DNA from: Sphaerochaeta globosa str. Buddy
Lineage (GTDB): Bacteria; Spirochaetota; Spirochaetia; Sphaerochaetales; Sphaerochaetaceae
Direction: 5' to 3'
NCBI RefSeq assembly: GCF_000190435.1
Contig: NC_015152.1
Coordinates: 1-64,000 of the forward strand
DNA length: 64,000 nucleotides
Below are positions 1-7,841 of the stretch, piece by piece (position 1 is the stretch's first letter; each line of letters begins with the position of its first letter). A model generated the notes under the pieces. That model ran no database searches. It saw only the letters and a program-made list of their open reading frames with translations, and was not told the origin of the DNA. Both the position numbers and the translations under genes were made by a program.

Positions 1-54
1 TTTTTTATATTGTATAGAATTACATTTTATAACCAAGAGTGATATGTACAATAC

Positions 55-83
55 TTGCACCACTTGTATCTACAGGGTAAAAT
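55..83 (+). promoter_or_regulatory. dnaA promoter, predicted leaderless
   Basis: A -35 hexamer TTGCAC (55-60), a 17-nt spacer and a -10 hexamer TAAAAT (78-83) end six bases before the dnaA ATG at 90. A transcript from this promoter would begin at or next to the start codon. Another possible -10 (TACAAT, 47-52) would leave a leader of about 30 nt but has no good -35. Sequence-based prediction only. Confidence 0.5.
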
Positions 84-89
84 GGCCGC

Positions 90-1511
90 ATGAGCGACAT
101 GCACACCACCTATTATGAATTCTGGCAGGAGACCGCCTCCAGGATCAAGGATACGCTGCCAGAACAGGAATTCAATACCTGGTTCAACCGTATCGCGTAC
201 CTGAAATCAGAGGATAAAAAGGTAATTTTGGCTGGAGCCAGCCAGTTTATTCTCGATACAGTGATAGCCCGTTACCGGGATTTAATCGTCAATACACTTA
301 GTGAATTGACCGGAGAGGACATCAATGTTGAATTTGCTGTCATCTCACGTTCAGAGATTGAACAGATTAACAAACCAGAAGGAAACGCCAAGGAAAAAGA
401 GGAGAAACAAGAGCCGGTCCAGACCCAGGCAAAGCCGAAAATCTCCAATGAAAAAACGTTGCGCATGAAAGTGGAGAGCAATCTCAACCCCTCGTATGAT
501 TTCGGCAATTTCGTTATCGGGGACAACTCAGCATTTGCCTACAATGCGAGCCTTGCAATTGCAAAGAATCCGGGATCCAGTTACAACCCATGCCTCATTT
601 ATGGAGGGGTAGGTTTAGGGAAAACGCATCTACTGAACTCCATCGGAAATTTTATCATCAACAACACCCCTGAACTGAAGGTAATGTATGTCACCGCCGA
701 AATGTTCACCAACGAATTCATTGAGTCCATCGGGTCGCAAAAAACCCAGCACTTCAAGAACAAGTTCCGCAAGGTGGATGTGCTGCTCATCGACGATATC
801 CACTTCCTTCAGGGAAAAGACAGCACCCAAGAGGAATTGTTCCATACCTTCAACAACCTCTACGAATCCAAGAAGCAGATGGTGTTTACCTGTGACCGTC
901 CGATCAGCGAATTGAAGAACATCACCGACCGTCTGAGCAGCCGCTTCGAGAGGGGCTTGAATGTTGATCTGCAACCGCCCAACTACGAAACCAGAATGGC
1001 GATCCTTAAGAAAAAACTCATTGAGCGGGGCAGTTCCATGAGTGAAGAAATCCTGAACTATATCGCCACCAATGTCTGTACCAATGTCAGGGATTTGGAA
1101 TCTTCCCTAACAAAGCTAATTGCTTACAGCGAATTACTGAGTCAGGAGATTTCCTTTGACAAGGCAAAAGAACTGCTGGGCATACTGCCTTCTTTGGCTG
1201 CGAATGCAAACCAAACGCTCTCCATCGATACAATCATCAAGGTTGTAGGGGAGTATTTCAATGTCAGCAGCTTTGAAATCAAGGGGAAGAAAAAGAACAA
1301 GTCATTGATACAACCGCGTCAGATAGCCATGTACCTCTCCAGGGATATCACCGAGTATTCCACCACCGAAATTGGGACGGAATTCGGGGGCAGGGATCAC
1401 ACCACGGTAATGCATGCCTACGACCGCATAGAATCCTTGATGAAGGGGGATGAAGCGTTCGCCAATACTGTGCAAAAATTGAAGCGTGACTTAACAAATG
1501 TCAAGAAGTAA
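90..1511 (+). CDS. dnaA: Chromosomal replication initiator protein DnaA
   Basis: DnaA binds DnaA boxes at oriC, opens the duplex as an ATP-bound filament and helps load the replicative helicase. The 473-residue product has the usual four-part layout: an N-terminal domain (about 1-80), a Lys/Glu/Gln-rich linker (about 95-125), an AAA+ domain with Walker A GGVGLGKTH and Walker B LLIDDIHF, and a C-terminal DNA-binding domain with the signature GGRDHTTVMHAY. Length is normal for the family. It is first in the dnaA-dnaN-recF-dciA order. No convincing Shine-Dalgarno precedes the ATG; a downstream ATG at 99 is an alternative start. Confidence 0.98.
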   Translation: MSDMHTTYYEFWQETASRIKDTLPEQEFNTWFNRIAYLKSEDKKVILAGASQFILDTVIARYRDLIVNTLSELTGEDINVEFAVISRSEIEQINKPEGNAKEKEEKQEPVQTQAKPKISNEKTLRMKVESNLNPSYDFGNFVIGDNSAFAYNASLAIAKNPGSSYNPCLIYGGVGLGKTHLLNSIGNFIINNTPELKVMYVTAEMFTNEFIESIGSQKTQHFKNKFRKVDVLLIDDIHFLQGKDSTQEELFHTFNNLYESKKQMVFTCDRPISELKNITDRLSSRFERGLNVDLQPPNYETRMAILKKKLIERGSSMSEEILNYIATNVCTNVRDLESSLTKLIAYSELLSQEISFDKAKELLGILPSLAANANQTLSIDTIIKVVGEYFNVSSFEIKGKKKNKSLIQPRQIAMYLSRDITEYSTTEIGTEFGGRDHTTVMHAYDRIESLMKGDEAFANTVQKLKRDLTNVKK

Positions 1512-1727
1512 TTCATTGTGGATAGCATATGGATGCATTGTGGATAACTTCCAAAACCTGTGGATAGAGCTTTTTTGCTTGTGCAAGGATTGTGGACAGA
1601 TCCAAAAGTTATCCACAGGATGACAAAAAGTAAGAAGAGATTGTATAATGAATTAAAAAGTTATCCACAGAAAACGTGCTATTATTACTATTATTACTAC
1701 ATATTCTAATAATCTAGGAGTATTAAG
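1512..1727 (+). other. oriC: Replication origin oriC (dnaA-dnaN intergenic)
   Basis: This gap holds DnaA boxes (consensus TTATCCACA): perfect copies at 1539-1547 (reverse), 1609-1617 and 1661-1669, one-mismatch copies at 1517-1525 and 1559-1567 (reverse), and a weaker one at 1591-1599. The last perfect box is followed by a short GC-containing spacer, a DnaA-trio tract (1679-1699) and an AT-rich stretch leading into the dnaN ribosome-binding site. This is the arrangement of the basal unwinding system described for Bacillus subtilis. Location and content make it the chromosomal origin; no functional data are available. Confidence 0.92.
1679..1699 (-). other. DnaA-trio unwinding element
   Basis: Read 3'-to-5' on the lower strand, the tract is seven consecutive triplets of the form G/A-A-T: GAT, AAT, AAT, GAT, AAT, AAT, GAT. 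It starts nine bases after the perfect DnaA box at 1661-1669. In B. subtilis such trios guide the DnaA filament onto single-stranded DNA; the same role here is inferred. Confidence 0.75.
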
Positions 1728-2834
1728 ATGAAATTCGTCTGCAGCAAAGAAGCCATCCTCACCGAGATCATATATTCCATGGACTTCACCAGCCAAAGGA
1801 ACTCCCTTTCCATCACTTCCAATGTCTATCTTGAAACCTACAACGATACGCTGATCATCAGGGCTACAGACCAAAAACTCGGATTCAGCACCCATATAGC
1901 CGTACAAACCCTCAAAGAAGGAAAAACCACTGTTTTTTGTGAAAAACTGCTGAATATTCTTCGCTCACTTCCCGATACCAATGTTGAATTCACGGTCGTG
2001 GACGGAATGTTTACCATCAAGCCGGTCAGCCAAAACATTGACTTCAAACTCAGAACCATCACTCCGGAAGAATTTCCTCCTTTGGAAACAGCACCTGAAG
2101 GTCGGTATTTCTCAGTTCCTCAGAAAGCATTTTCCGATATGGCCAACCAAACCATGTTTGCCATCAGCGAGGATGAGACACGCTATTTCTTGTGCGGCCT
2201 CTATCTTGAACGCAATGCAAGCGGCATGAACATGGTTGCAACCGATGGAAGAAGACTTTCCATCGTTGAAAGGACATTTGAGGAAGAACTTCCCATGTTT
2301 ACTCCTGTAATCATTGCTCCAAAATTTTTCACGGAGCTGAAGAAACTTTCCACCGATGAAGGAACGTTGGAGCTTTGCATTACCGATCAGCTGCTCTTTG
2401 CAAAAATAGCACAACGAACATTCTACACCACCTTGATCAAAGGCCAATATCCCAACTATCGACGGGTAATCCCCGACAGTCAGAACTATAGTTGCACCAT
2501 GCGAATACAGGATATGCTTGATGCACTGAAGCGTGTTTCCTTGTTGGTGGAAAATAAAGCAAAACGTATATTTCTTGATATCAGCGAAGCTGGTGTTCTG
2601 TTGACCAGTGATGAAAGTGAAGTAGGAGAAGCCAAGGAAATCATTCCCTGCCAGTATGAAGGTCCGGATAGCAAGGTTTCGCTGAATTACACGTACCTGC
2701 TCAATCCCCTCAAGGCGATGGAAGGGGAATATTTCTCCATCAACTTCACTGAACCAACAAAAGCTATGACAGTAAAATCTGAAAGCAACAGGGATTATTA
2801 TCATATCATCATGCCGATGCAACCCAATTCCTAA
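1728..2834 (+). CDS. dnaN: DNA polymerase III subunit beta (sliding clamp)
   Basis: DnaN forms the ring-shaped dimer that tethers the replicative polymerase to DNA. The 368-residue protein matches the family length (about 366-380) and carries typical clamp features, including VATDGRRLSIVE in the middle domain and the C-terminal IIMPMQ close to the peptide-binding cleft motif (usually MPMR/MPIR). An AGGAG ribosome-binding site lies 7 nt before the ATG. The gene directly follows oriC and its stop codon overlaps the recF start (TAATG), so the two are translationally coupled. Confidence 0.97.
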   Translation: MKFVCSKEAILTEIIYSMDFTSQRNSLSITSNVYLETYNDTLIIRATDQKLGFSTHIAVQTLKEGKTTVFCEKLLNILRSLPDTNVEFTVVDGMFTIKPVSQNIDFKLRTITPEEFPPLETAPEGRYFSVPQKAFSDMANQTMFAISEDETRYFLCGLYLERNASGMNMVATDGRRLSIVERTFEEELPMFTPVIIAPKFFTELKKLSTDEGTLELCITDQLLFAKIAQRTFYTTLIKGQYPNYRRVIPDSQNYSCTMRIQDMLDALKRVSLLVENKAKRIFLDISEAGVLLTSDESEVGEAKEIIPCQYEGPDSKVSLNYTYLLNPLKAMEGEYFSINFTEPTKAMTVKSESNRDYYHIIMPMQPNS

Positions 2835-3916
2835 TGCGTTTCATCGAGCTTTGGACTAATCAGTTTAGGAATCTCGTCAGCCAAAGGATACCTGTCGATA
2901 ATCGGCAGGTATTCCTCATTGGACCAAATGGACAGGGAAAAACCAATTTGCTTGAAGCCCTCTATGCCCTTTGTTATGGTTCTTCGTTTCGGACGAACCA
3001 ACTCAAGGAACTGACGGTCCATGGAGAAAAAGCTTTCAAGATTGTAGGCATTTACCTTGGTGACGACCAAATCCGGCACACCCTGATGTTGGAATGGAAA
3101 GACGGCAAGCGCAGCATGTCACTCGATGATCGTGAAGTGAAGGACCGCAAGGAATTAATCTATAACATTCCCTGCATAGTATTCAGTCATGACGATATAT
3201 TTTTCATCAAGGGTGAACCGGAGCAGCGACGAAGATTCTTCGATCAGACGATGAGCATGTACAATCCACTTTTTTTTGACGACCTGCGTCGTTATCGACT
3301 TGTTCTTCGTCAGCGAAACCAAGCTATCAAGGATGGTCGATTTGAGCTCTTGGATCTCTATGACTTGCAGCTTGCCAAGTATGGGCTTGCGATCCAGAGT
3401 GAACGGACTCGGGCAGTCTATGAATTTGACCAGATTTTTCCTTCGATGTACAAAGATGTCTCCCAAAACACCATGGAGGTGCATATTGAGTACCACCCCT
3501 CATGGAATGATTGTGCTACCGAAGAAGAGATTGTTGAGTATTTGGCTCGTACCAGAAGCCGTGATATAAGTATGCTTACCACTACCAGCGGTATCCATCG
3601 GGATAGATTTCTGGTTATGGAAGCTGGCCAGCCGTTTTCCCAGACCGGCTCCACCGGGCAACTACGGCTTGCTTCATTGATTTTCAGAACTGCACAGATG
3701 GCATTCTTTCAGAAAAAGACTGGTAAGGAGCCTTTGATTCTTGTCGATGATGTGTTACTTGAGTTGGATTTTGAAAAGCGTGAGCATTTCCTGCACTTGA
3801 TGCAAACCTACTGCCAAGCCTTTTTCACCTTTCTACCCGAAGAGCATTATTTTTCAGAGCTGGCCGAGGAAGGAGCTTTGCTCTATACTGTCCAGGAAGG
3901 AAGGTTTTTGAACTGA
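2834..3916 (+). CDS. recF: DNA replication and repair protein RecF
   Basis: RecF is an SMC-like ATPase that loads RecA at gapped DNA. Visible motifs are Walker A GPNGQGKTNLLEAL (about residues 30-43), the ABC signature region TGSTGQLRLASL, and Walker B LILVDDVLLELD. At 360 residues it has the normal length. The start codon overlaps the dnaN stop and its own stop (TGA) overlaps the ATG of the next gene, giving a tightly coupled replication operon. Confidence 0.97.
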   Translation: MRFIELWTNQFRNLVSQRIPVDNRQVFLIGPNGQGKTNLLEALYALCYGSSFRTNQLKELTVHGEKAFKIVGIYLGDDQIRHTLMLEWKDGKRSMSLDDREVKDRKELIYNIPCIVFSHDDIFFIKGEPEQRRRFFDQTMSMYNPLFFDDLRRYRLVLRQRNQAIKDGRFELLDLYDLQLAKYGLAIQSERTRAVYEFDQIFPSMYKDVSQNTMEVHIEYHPSWNDCATEEEIVEYLARTRSRDISMLTTTSGIHRDRFLVMEAGQPFSQTGSTGQLRLASLIFRTAQMAFFQKKTGKEPLILVDDVLLELDFEKREHFLHLMQTYCQAFFTFLPEEHYFSELAEEGALLYTVQEGRFLN

Positions 3917-4236
3917 TGAAGGACAAGAAACCAAGATTATGCAAGGAAGGAGAACCTCTGGAAGGAAGAAAAGTCTTGGATTTTGTGTTGCGCTCGCTCG
4001 ATATCCGCACAGATAATCCAAAAGCAGCCATCGGATTTGAATGGCAAAAAATTATTGGAAACCGGCTGTATCCTCATGTAAAAATAGTAGAAATTAAGGG
4101 AACAACGTTGGTTTTAAGGGCTGATCACCCCTCTTGGGCACAGATTGCACTTATGCAGCAAAAAAAGATACTTGCTTTAATTACCAAGAAATACCCATCA
4201 CTGGGAATCAAATCGATACAGATGCTGAGCTCCTAG
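3916..4236 (+). CDS. dciA: DUF721 / DciA-family helicase operator
   Basis: This 106-residue protein belongs to the DUF721 (DciA) family. DciA promotes loading or operation of the replicative helicase DnaB in bacteria that lack DnaC- or DnaI-type loaders. The core pattern W-x-x-I-x-G at residues 42-47 followed by LVLRADHPSWAQIALMQQKK fits the conserved strand-tryptophan-helix section of the family. It overlaps the recF stop by one base. Position inside the dnaA-recF operon supports the replication role; the helicase link is known from the family, not from this sequence. Confidence 0.85.
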   Translation: MKDKKPRLCKEGEPLEGRKVLDFVLRSLDIRTDNPKAAIGFEWQKIIGNRLYPHVKIVEIKGTTLVLRADHPSWAQIALMQQKKILALITKKYPSLGIKSIQMLSS

Positions 4237-4240
4237 TTAC

Positions 4241-4269
4241 TTGACGTAACGGCACTTGCTCATTATACT
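4241..4269 (+). promoter_or_regulatory. Promoter for rpmH-rnpA
   Basis: TTGACG (4241-4246), a 17-nt spacer and TATACT (4264-4269) make a near-consensus sigma70 promoter in the gap after dciA. Transcription would begin near 4276 and leave a leader of about 70 nt. The leader contains a small hairpin (CGGAG 4278-4282 with CTCCG 4290-4294) before the rpmH ribosome-binding site. This separates rpmH transcription from the replication operon. Confidence 0.75.
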
Positions 4270-4344
4270 GCACCACTCGGAGGACCATACTCCGTATACG
4301 TAGAAAATATCCGCGTTAAGCGATGTAAAATTGGAGAATATCTC

Positions 4345-4512
4345 ATGAGTTACAAAGGAAAAAGAACCTACCAGCCCAGTAAAGTTAAGAGAAACAGAAA
4401 GTTTGGATTCAGGGCTCGTATGGCAACAAAGGGCGGTCGCCTGGTATTGGCCCGCAGAAGAGCCAAAGGCAGACACCAGCTGTCCGTATGTGATGAGAAG
4501 AAGCCTTTCTAA
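4345..4512 (+). CDS. rpmH: 50S ribosomal protein L34
   Basis: L34 is a small basic protein of the large ribosomal subunit. The 55-residue product contains the family core [20 protein letters not shown] and then [22 protein letters not shown]. It is about ten residues longer than most bacterial L34 (44-47 aa) because of the acidic/hydrophobic tail [13 protein letters not shown] ribosome-binding site lies upstream. The tail is encoded by the segment that also holds the start of rnpA in another frame, so the two genes overlap by 20 nt. Confidence 0.95.
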   Translation: MSYKGKRTYQPSKVKRNRKFGFRARMATKGGRLVLARRRAKGRHQLSVCDEKKPF

Positions 4513-4843
4513 GAAAGAAATTGTAAAGCGTAAACCGGAGATTGACCGAGTTTTTAAAACTGGCAAGACATACGCTTGCCTTGGTTTAAAACTGATTGTT
4601 AGCCAAAACCAGCTGGATGTTGATAGGATTGTAGTAATACCCGTCCGTCACTATGGAAGCGCTGTTCAGCGTAACAGAATACGCAGACAGATCAAGGAAA
4701 TCTGGCGAAATGAGAAACCTCGGATGGTCCCCGGTTACGATTTTGCATTCATCGTATATCCAGGAAAGGTTAATGACCATACATCCCAAAAAAAACAACT
4801 TCTCGCTCTTTGTGAAAAGGCTGGGGTCTTCCTCCAGTCGTGA
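4493..4843 (+). CDS. rnpA: Ribonuclease P protein component
   Basis: RnpA is the protein cofactor of RNase P, which matures tRNA 5' ends. The 116-residue product shows the family RNA-binding signature as [13 protein letters not shown] (usual form RNRxKRxxRE). The chosen ATG gives a normal length and an N-terminus starting MRRSLSKKE; it lies inside rpmH. The same frame stays open upstream to an ATG at 4403, but that would add 30 residues with no family resemblance. No clear ribosome-binding site precedes 4493, so coupling to rpmH translation is likely. Confidence 0.93.
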   Translation: MRRSLSKKEIVKRKPEIDRVFKTGKTYACLGLKLIVSQNQLDVDRIVVIPVRHYGSAVQRNRIRRQIKEIWRNEKPRMVPGYDFAFIVYPGKVNDHTSQKKQLLALCEKAGVFLQS

Positions 4844-4946
4844 GACTTTCTGTTAGTCTTTCCCACTCCTGTTGTTGCAGAATTTCGTTGTGAACCTATC
4901 TTTCCTGTGATTACTCTCTCACCACACCTCATCATCAGGAGCAGAT

Positions 4947-6761
4947 ATGGACAAAAATACCATTCTCGCCATAGTTCTATCCGTGTTGGTTATTACCGTT
5001 GGTATGACCATTCAAACCACGTTTTTTGCACCCGACCCTGTGGTGCAGTCAAGCCAGCAGGAAGTTCAGCAAGCCAGTACGCCATCTGCGACAACCCTTG
5101 AGCCGGCACAGTACTCCCAGATTCCTTCCAATATGGCCTGGAACAGCAAGCTTCCGGGTTCTTTGGTTTCCGTGGGCAATCAGGGCTCCAGTACACCTTT
5201 TACCTTCTCAACCGAGTATTTCATTATTGAATTCAATCCCAATGGAGCTTCTGTTTCCTCATTCAAGCTGAAGGAACATCTTGATGACGGGGAACCAGTG
5301 GAACTGCTTTTCAAAAGTCAAAACTCAAATGATGCCTTCCTGCTCTACGCCGGAAAGGACAAGGCCAATCCAATCGATGCCAATTTCAGGTATCAGATCA
5401 GTGGCAATAAAGTAATTTTCACTCAGGAATTCGCCCTTCTCTCCGAAGATGGAAAGAGTGTAGGCGATTCATTCTCCCTCACCAAGACCTATACGTTCGG
5501 TGCTAAGGACTACTTGTTCCAAATCGATGTGGATACCAAGAATAGTGTGAACAAGGCGGTTCCTCTCTCCTTCGAGAATTCTGCTTATACCTTGGCCTTC
5601 GAGCCCCAGATTGGGCCTTCCTTCGCTAAGCTTGACAACAACTACAACTATAGAAGGTTCTATATCAAGGAAGATGGCTCTTCCAAGAAGAATCAGGTCA
5701 AGCTGAGCAATGGAGCGTACACTACCACCAAGCCCCTTTCCTGGGTTGCCTTGGTTGGCAAGTACTTCTCCTTGATCGCCATCCCTGATGCCACCAACTA
5801 CACCGTCAGCTTGTCAGAGACTAGTGAAGAGGGATTGCCGCTGCAGTCGAGCATCTATATCACTCGTCCGGCTATTAGAAGTGCCTCACAAACTGATACG
5901 TTCCGTTTCTATGCAGGACCCCAGCTCAAGGGTGATATGACCATTTACGACGATGCTTCGTCGAACAGTTTCGGTGTTGCCAATCTGCAACTTGAACAGG
6001 CGTTGGACAGCAGTTCCTGGCTTGGCTGGCTTGAGACCATTCTGAAAACCATCCTGAACCTGCTTTACAAGGTGATCCCCAACTACGGCGTAGGCATCAT
6101 CATTCTGACATTCCTGCTTAAGCTTGTGCTCTATCCCATCTCCAAGAAGGGTATGGAATCGACGGCAAAGATGTCTTCCCTCTCCCCGAAGATGGCGGAG
6201 ATCAAGGAGAAGTATCCGGACAATCCGACCAAGCAGAACGAAGAGATGGCTACTTTGTACAAGAAGGAGAAGATCAATCCGATGGGCGGCTGTCTGCCGA
6301 TGCTGCTCCAGTTCCCGATCCTCATTGCCTTCTACGGGTTGCTCAACAAGCACTTTGAACTCCGCGGTGCCATGTTCATTCCCGGTTGGATTCCAGACCT
6401 TTCCATGCCGGATACTGTATTCACCTTCGGTTTCAATCTTCCCTTCCTGGGCAATCAGCTGCACTTGCTGCCGATCGTCTATACAGTCAGTATGATCTAC
6501 TCGATGAAGATTACCCAGAATGCTTCAACTGCAGGAAGCCAGCAGGGCATGATGAAATTCATGACCTACGGTATGCCGTTGATGTTCTTCTTCGTACTGT
6601 ATAATGCACCTTCCGGCTTGATTCTTTACTGGTCGGTCATGAATGCTCTCTCCATCTTCCAACAGTTGTATACCAACAAGAAGAAGAGCAAGGAAGCCAT
6701 TGAAGTGAAGGGCCCTACTGTACAGCAGTTTCCCGGTCCGAAGGGTAAGAAACGGACCTAA
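4947..6761 (+). CDS. yidC: Membrane protein insertase YidC
   Basis: YidC inserts and folds proteins in the cytoplasmic membrane, with or without SecYEG. The 604-residue protein is of the long Gram-negative type: an N-terminal anchor (about 5-27), a large periplasmic beta domain (about 60-345), then the conserved membrane core with TM segments near 380-400, 455-475 and 510-575. Diagnostic core pieces include NYGVGIIILTFLLKLVLYP and NPMGGCLPMLLQFPI. A CAGGAG ribosome-binding site precedes the ATG. yidD, often found between rnpA and yidC, is absent. Confidence 0.97.
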   Translation: MDKNTILAIVLSVLVITVGMTIQTTFFAPDPVVQSSQQEVQQASTPSATTLEPAQYSQIPSNMAWNSKLPGSLVSVGNQGSSTPFTFSTEYFIIEFNPNGASVSSFKLKEHLDDGEPVELLFKSQNSNDAFLLYAGKDKANPIDANFRYQISGNKVIFTQEFALLSEDGKSVGDSFSLTKTYTFGAKDYLFQIDVDTKNSVNKAVPLSFENSAYTLAFEPQIGPSFAKLDNNYNYRRFYIKEDGSSKKNQVKLSNGAYTTTKPLSWVALVGKYFSLIAIPDATNYTVSLSETSEEGLPLQSSIYITRPAIRSASQTDTFRFYAGPQLKGDMTIYDDASSNSFGVANLQLEQALDSSSWLGWLETILKTILNLLYKVIPNYGVGIIILTFLLKLVLYPISKKGMESTAKMSSLSPKMAEIKEKYPDNPTKQNEEMATLYKKEKINPMGGCLPMLLQFPILIAFYGLLNKHFELRGAMFIPGWIPDLSMPDTVFTFGFNLPFLGNQLHLLPIVYTVSMIYSMKITQNASTAGSQQGMMKFMTYGMPLMFFFVLYNAPSGLILYWSVMNALSIFQQLYTNKKKSKEAIEVKGPTVQQFPGPKGKKRT

Positions 6762-6787
6762 TCCCCACAAGAAATGAAATATTACCA

Positions 6788-6804
6788 GGGGGACTCGGTC
6801 CCCC
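6788..6804 (+). promoter_or_regulatory. Stem-loop between yidC and jag
   Basis: GGGGGAC and GTCCCCC form a perfect 7-bp stem with a 3-nt loop. There is no T-run after it, so it does not look like an intrinsic terminator. It may be an RNA-processing or stability element that sets the jag level relative to yidC. Its sequence resembles the terminator stem downstream of jag. Confidence 0.4.
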
Positions 6805-6819
6805 GAACGGAGTAGCTAT

Positions 6820-7515
6820 ATGATGAAAGAATTCGAAGGACGTACCGAGCAGGAGGCTATTGCAAAAGCAATAGAGGAACTGCACATTGAACGTGAAGAT
6901 TTCGATGTAGAAATCGTTGAGCCTGTCCGGAAGGGACTGTTCAAGAAGAGCAATGTAAAGATTAGAATTCACTTTGAAGATGAGAATGATGTACTACCAG
7001 AAAGTTATGATTCTCGCAGCACGCTGGATGAGGACGAGGAGGAGCTTGATGCTCCAATCAACAGCGAGCTCGAGGACAAGCTTTTGCTTTTCGTAGCAAC
7101 CATTCTCGAGAAAATGGGGTACCAGGGCAAAGTCTCCATTTCCTTTCGCAAGGCACGCAAGCTTGGTCTGAATATTGAGAGTGACAACTCCAGTATCATC
7201 ATTGGCCGCAAGGGAAAAAACCTTGATGCCATCCAGCTGCTGGCCAATGTGTACGCCGGGCAGATTGACCCTGATTTGAAAGTCATCATCGATAGTGAGA
7301 ACTATCGCATGCGCCATGAGGAGCAGTTGATCAGGATGGCCTTCAAGACTGCTGAGCAGGTCAAGAAGAGCGGCAGGAGCAGGTTGCTTGAGCCGATGAA
7401 CCCGTATGAAAGACGGCTGGTGCATACCGCCCTCAATGATTTTGGTGGCGTTGAGACCAAAAGCGAAGGTGAGGGGCTGTACAAGCAGATTCGTATCACC
7501 AACCAAAAGCACTAA
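6820..7515 (+). CDS. jag: RNA-binding protein Jag/KhpB (EloR)
   Basis: Jag (KhpB/EloR) is an RNA-binding regulator linked in other bacteria to cell elongation. The 231-residue product has the three expected parts: an N-terminal Jag domain (EGRTEQEAIAKAIEELH, with KKGLFKK-like RKGLFKKSN near residue 40), a KH domain (SSIIIGRKGKNLDAIQLLAN), and a C-terminal R3H domain (MNPYERRLVHTALND). It follows yidC, the usual neighbour. Two adjacent ATGs (6820, 6823) are possible starts; a GGAG site lies upstream. Confidence 0.95.
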   Translation: MMKEFEGRTEQEAIAKAIEELHIEREDFDVEIVEPVRKGLFKKSNVKIRIHFEDENDVLPESYDSRSTLDEDEEELDAPINSELEDKLLLFVATILEKMGYQGKVSISFRKARKLGLNIESDNSSIIIGRKGKNLDAIQLLANVYAGQIDPDLKVIIDSENYRMRHEEQLIRMAFKTAEQVKKSGRSRLLEPMNPYERRLVHTALNDFGGVETKSEGEGLYKQIRITNQKH

Positions 7516-7522
7516 CACTAAT

Positions 7523-7546
7523 GGGGACTTTGGTCCCCTTTTTTTA
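7523..7546 (+). terminator. Intrinsic terminator after jag
   Basis: GGGGAC (7523-7528) pairs with GTCCCC (7533-7538) across a 4-nt loop and is followed by a run of eight T. It closes the yidC-jag unit. Confidence 0.85.
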
Positions 7547-7619
7547 TTGATTCAGCTTGACAAAATTCTTTGCCAAGCCTACTGTTCGTAGTGTACCGTA
7601 TGGTATAAAACACTATATC

Positions 7620-7765
7620 TTGTGTGTATAGGAAAAGGGAAGTGGGTGAAAAGCCCACACGGTCCCGCCGCTGTAAAGGGGAGATTTTGCATATAGCCAC
7701 TGGAGCAATCTGGGAAGGAAGCGAAATCGATGAACCTGAGTCAGAAGACCTTGCCTATACAGACA
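7620..7765 (+). promoter_or_regulatory. Cobalamin (B12) riboswitch
   Basis: The conserved core of the cobalamin riboswitch is readable: GGAAAAGGGAAG, GGTGAAAAGCCCACACGG, CCCGCCGCTGTAA, GCCACTGG, GGGAAGG, then the B12-box-like CCTGAGTCAGAAGACC. A closing stem P1 is formed by TGTATAGG (7625-7632) and CCTATACA (7754-7761). Downstream, a hairpin (about 7762-7793) and a CCTC that can pair with the nrdD Shine-Dalgarno AGGAGG suggest translational control. The only gene unit behind it is nrdD-nrdG. Confidence 0.92.
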
Positions 7766-7841
7766 CGCCGTCACGGAGTATGACAGGGCGTGTGCCTCTT
7801 GCAGGGCCGCCTCTCTGTCTTGACTCCAGTAGGAGGAAACC

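Noticed and set aside
2112..2822. 236-codon antisense frame in dnaN and similar long antisense frames (for example in yidC, parE, metH)
   Set aside because: These mirror the codon usage of the real genes on the other strand, have no start signals and no family resemblance.
4403..4492. Upstream extension of rnpA within rpmH
   Set aside because: The extra 30 residues do not resemble RnpA; ATG 4493 gives normal length. Thermus-style long overlap was considered but not supported.
6788..6804. Terminator between yidC and jag
   Set aside because: Strong stem but no T-run, and jag follows at once; listed as a stem-loop of unknown role.
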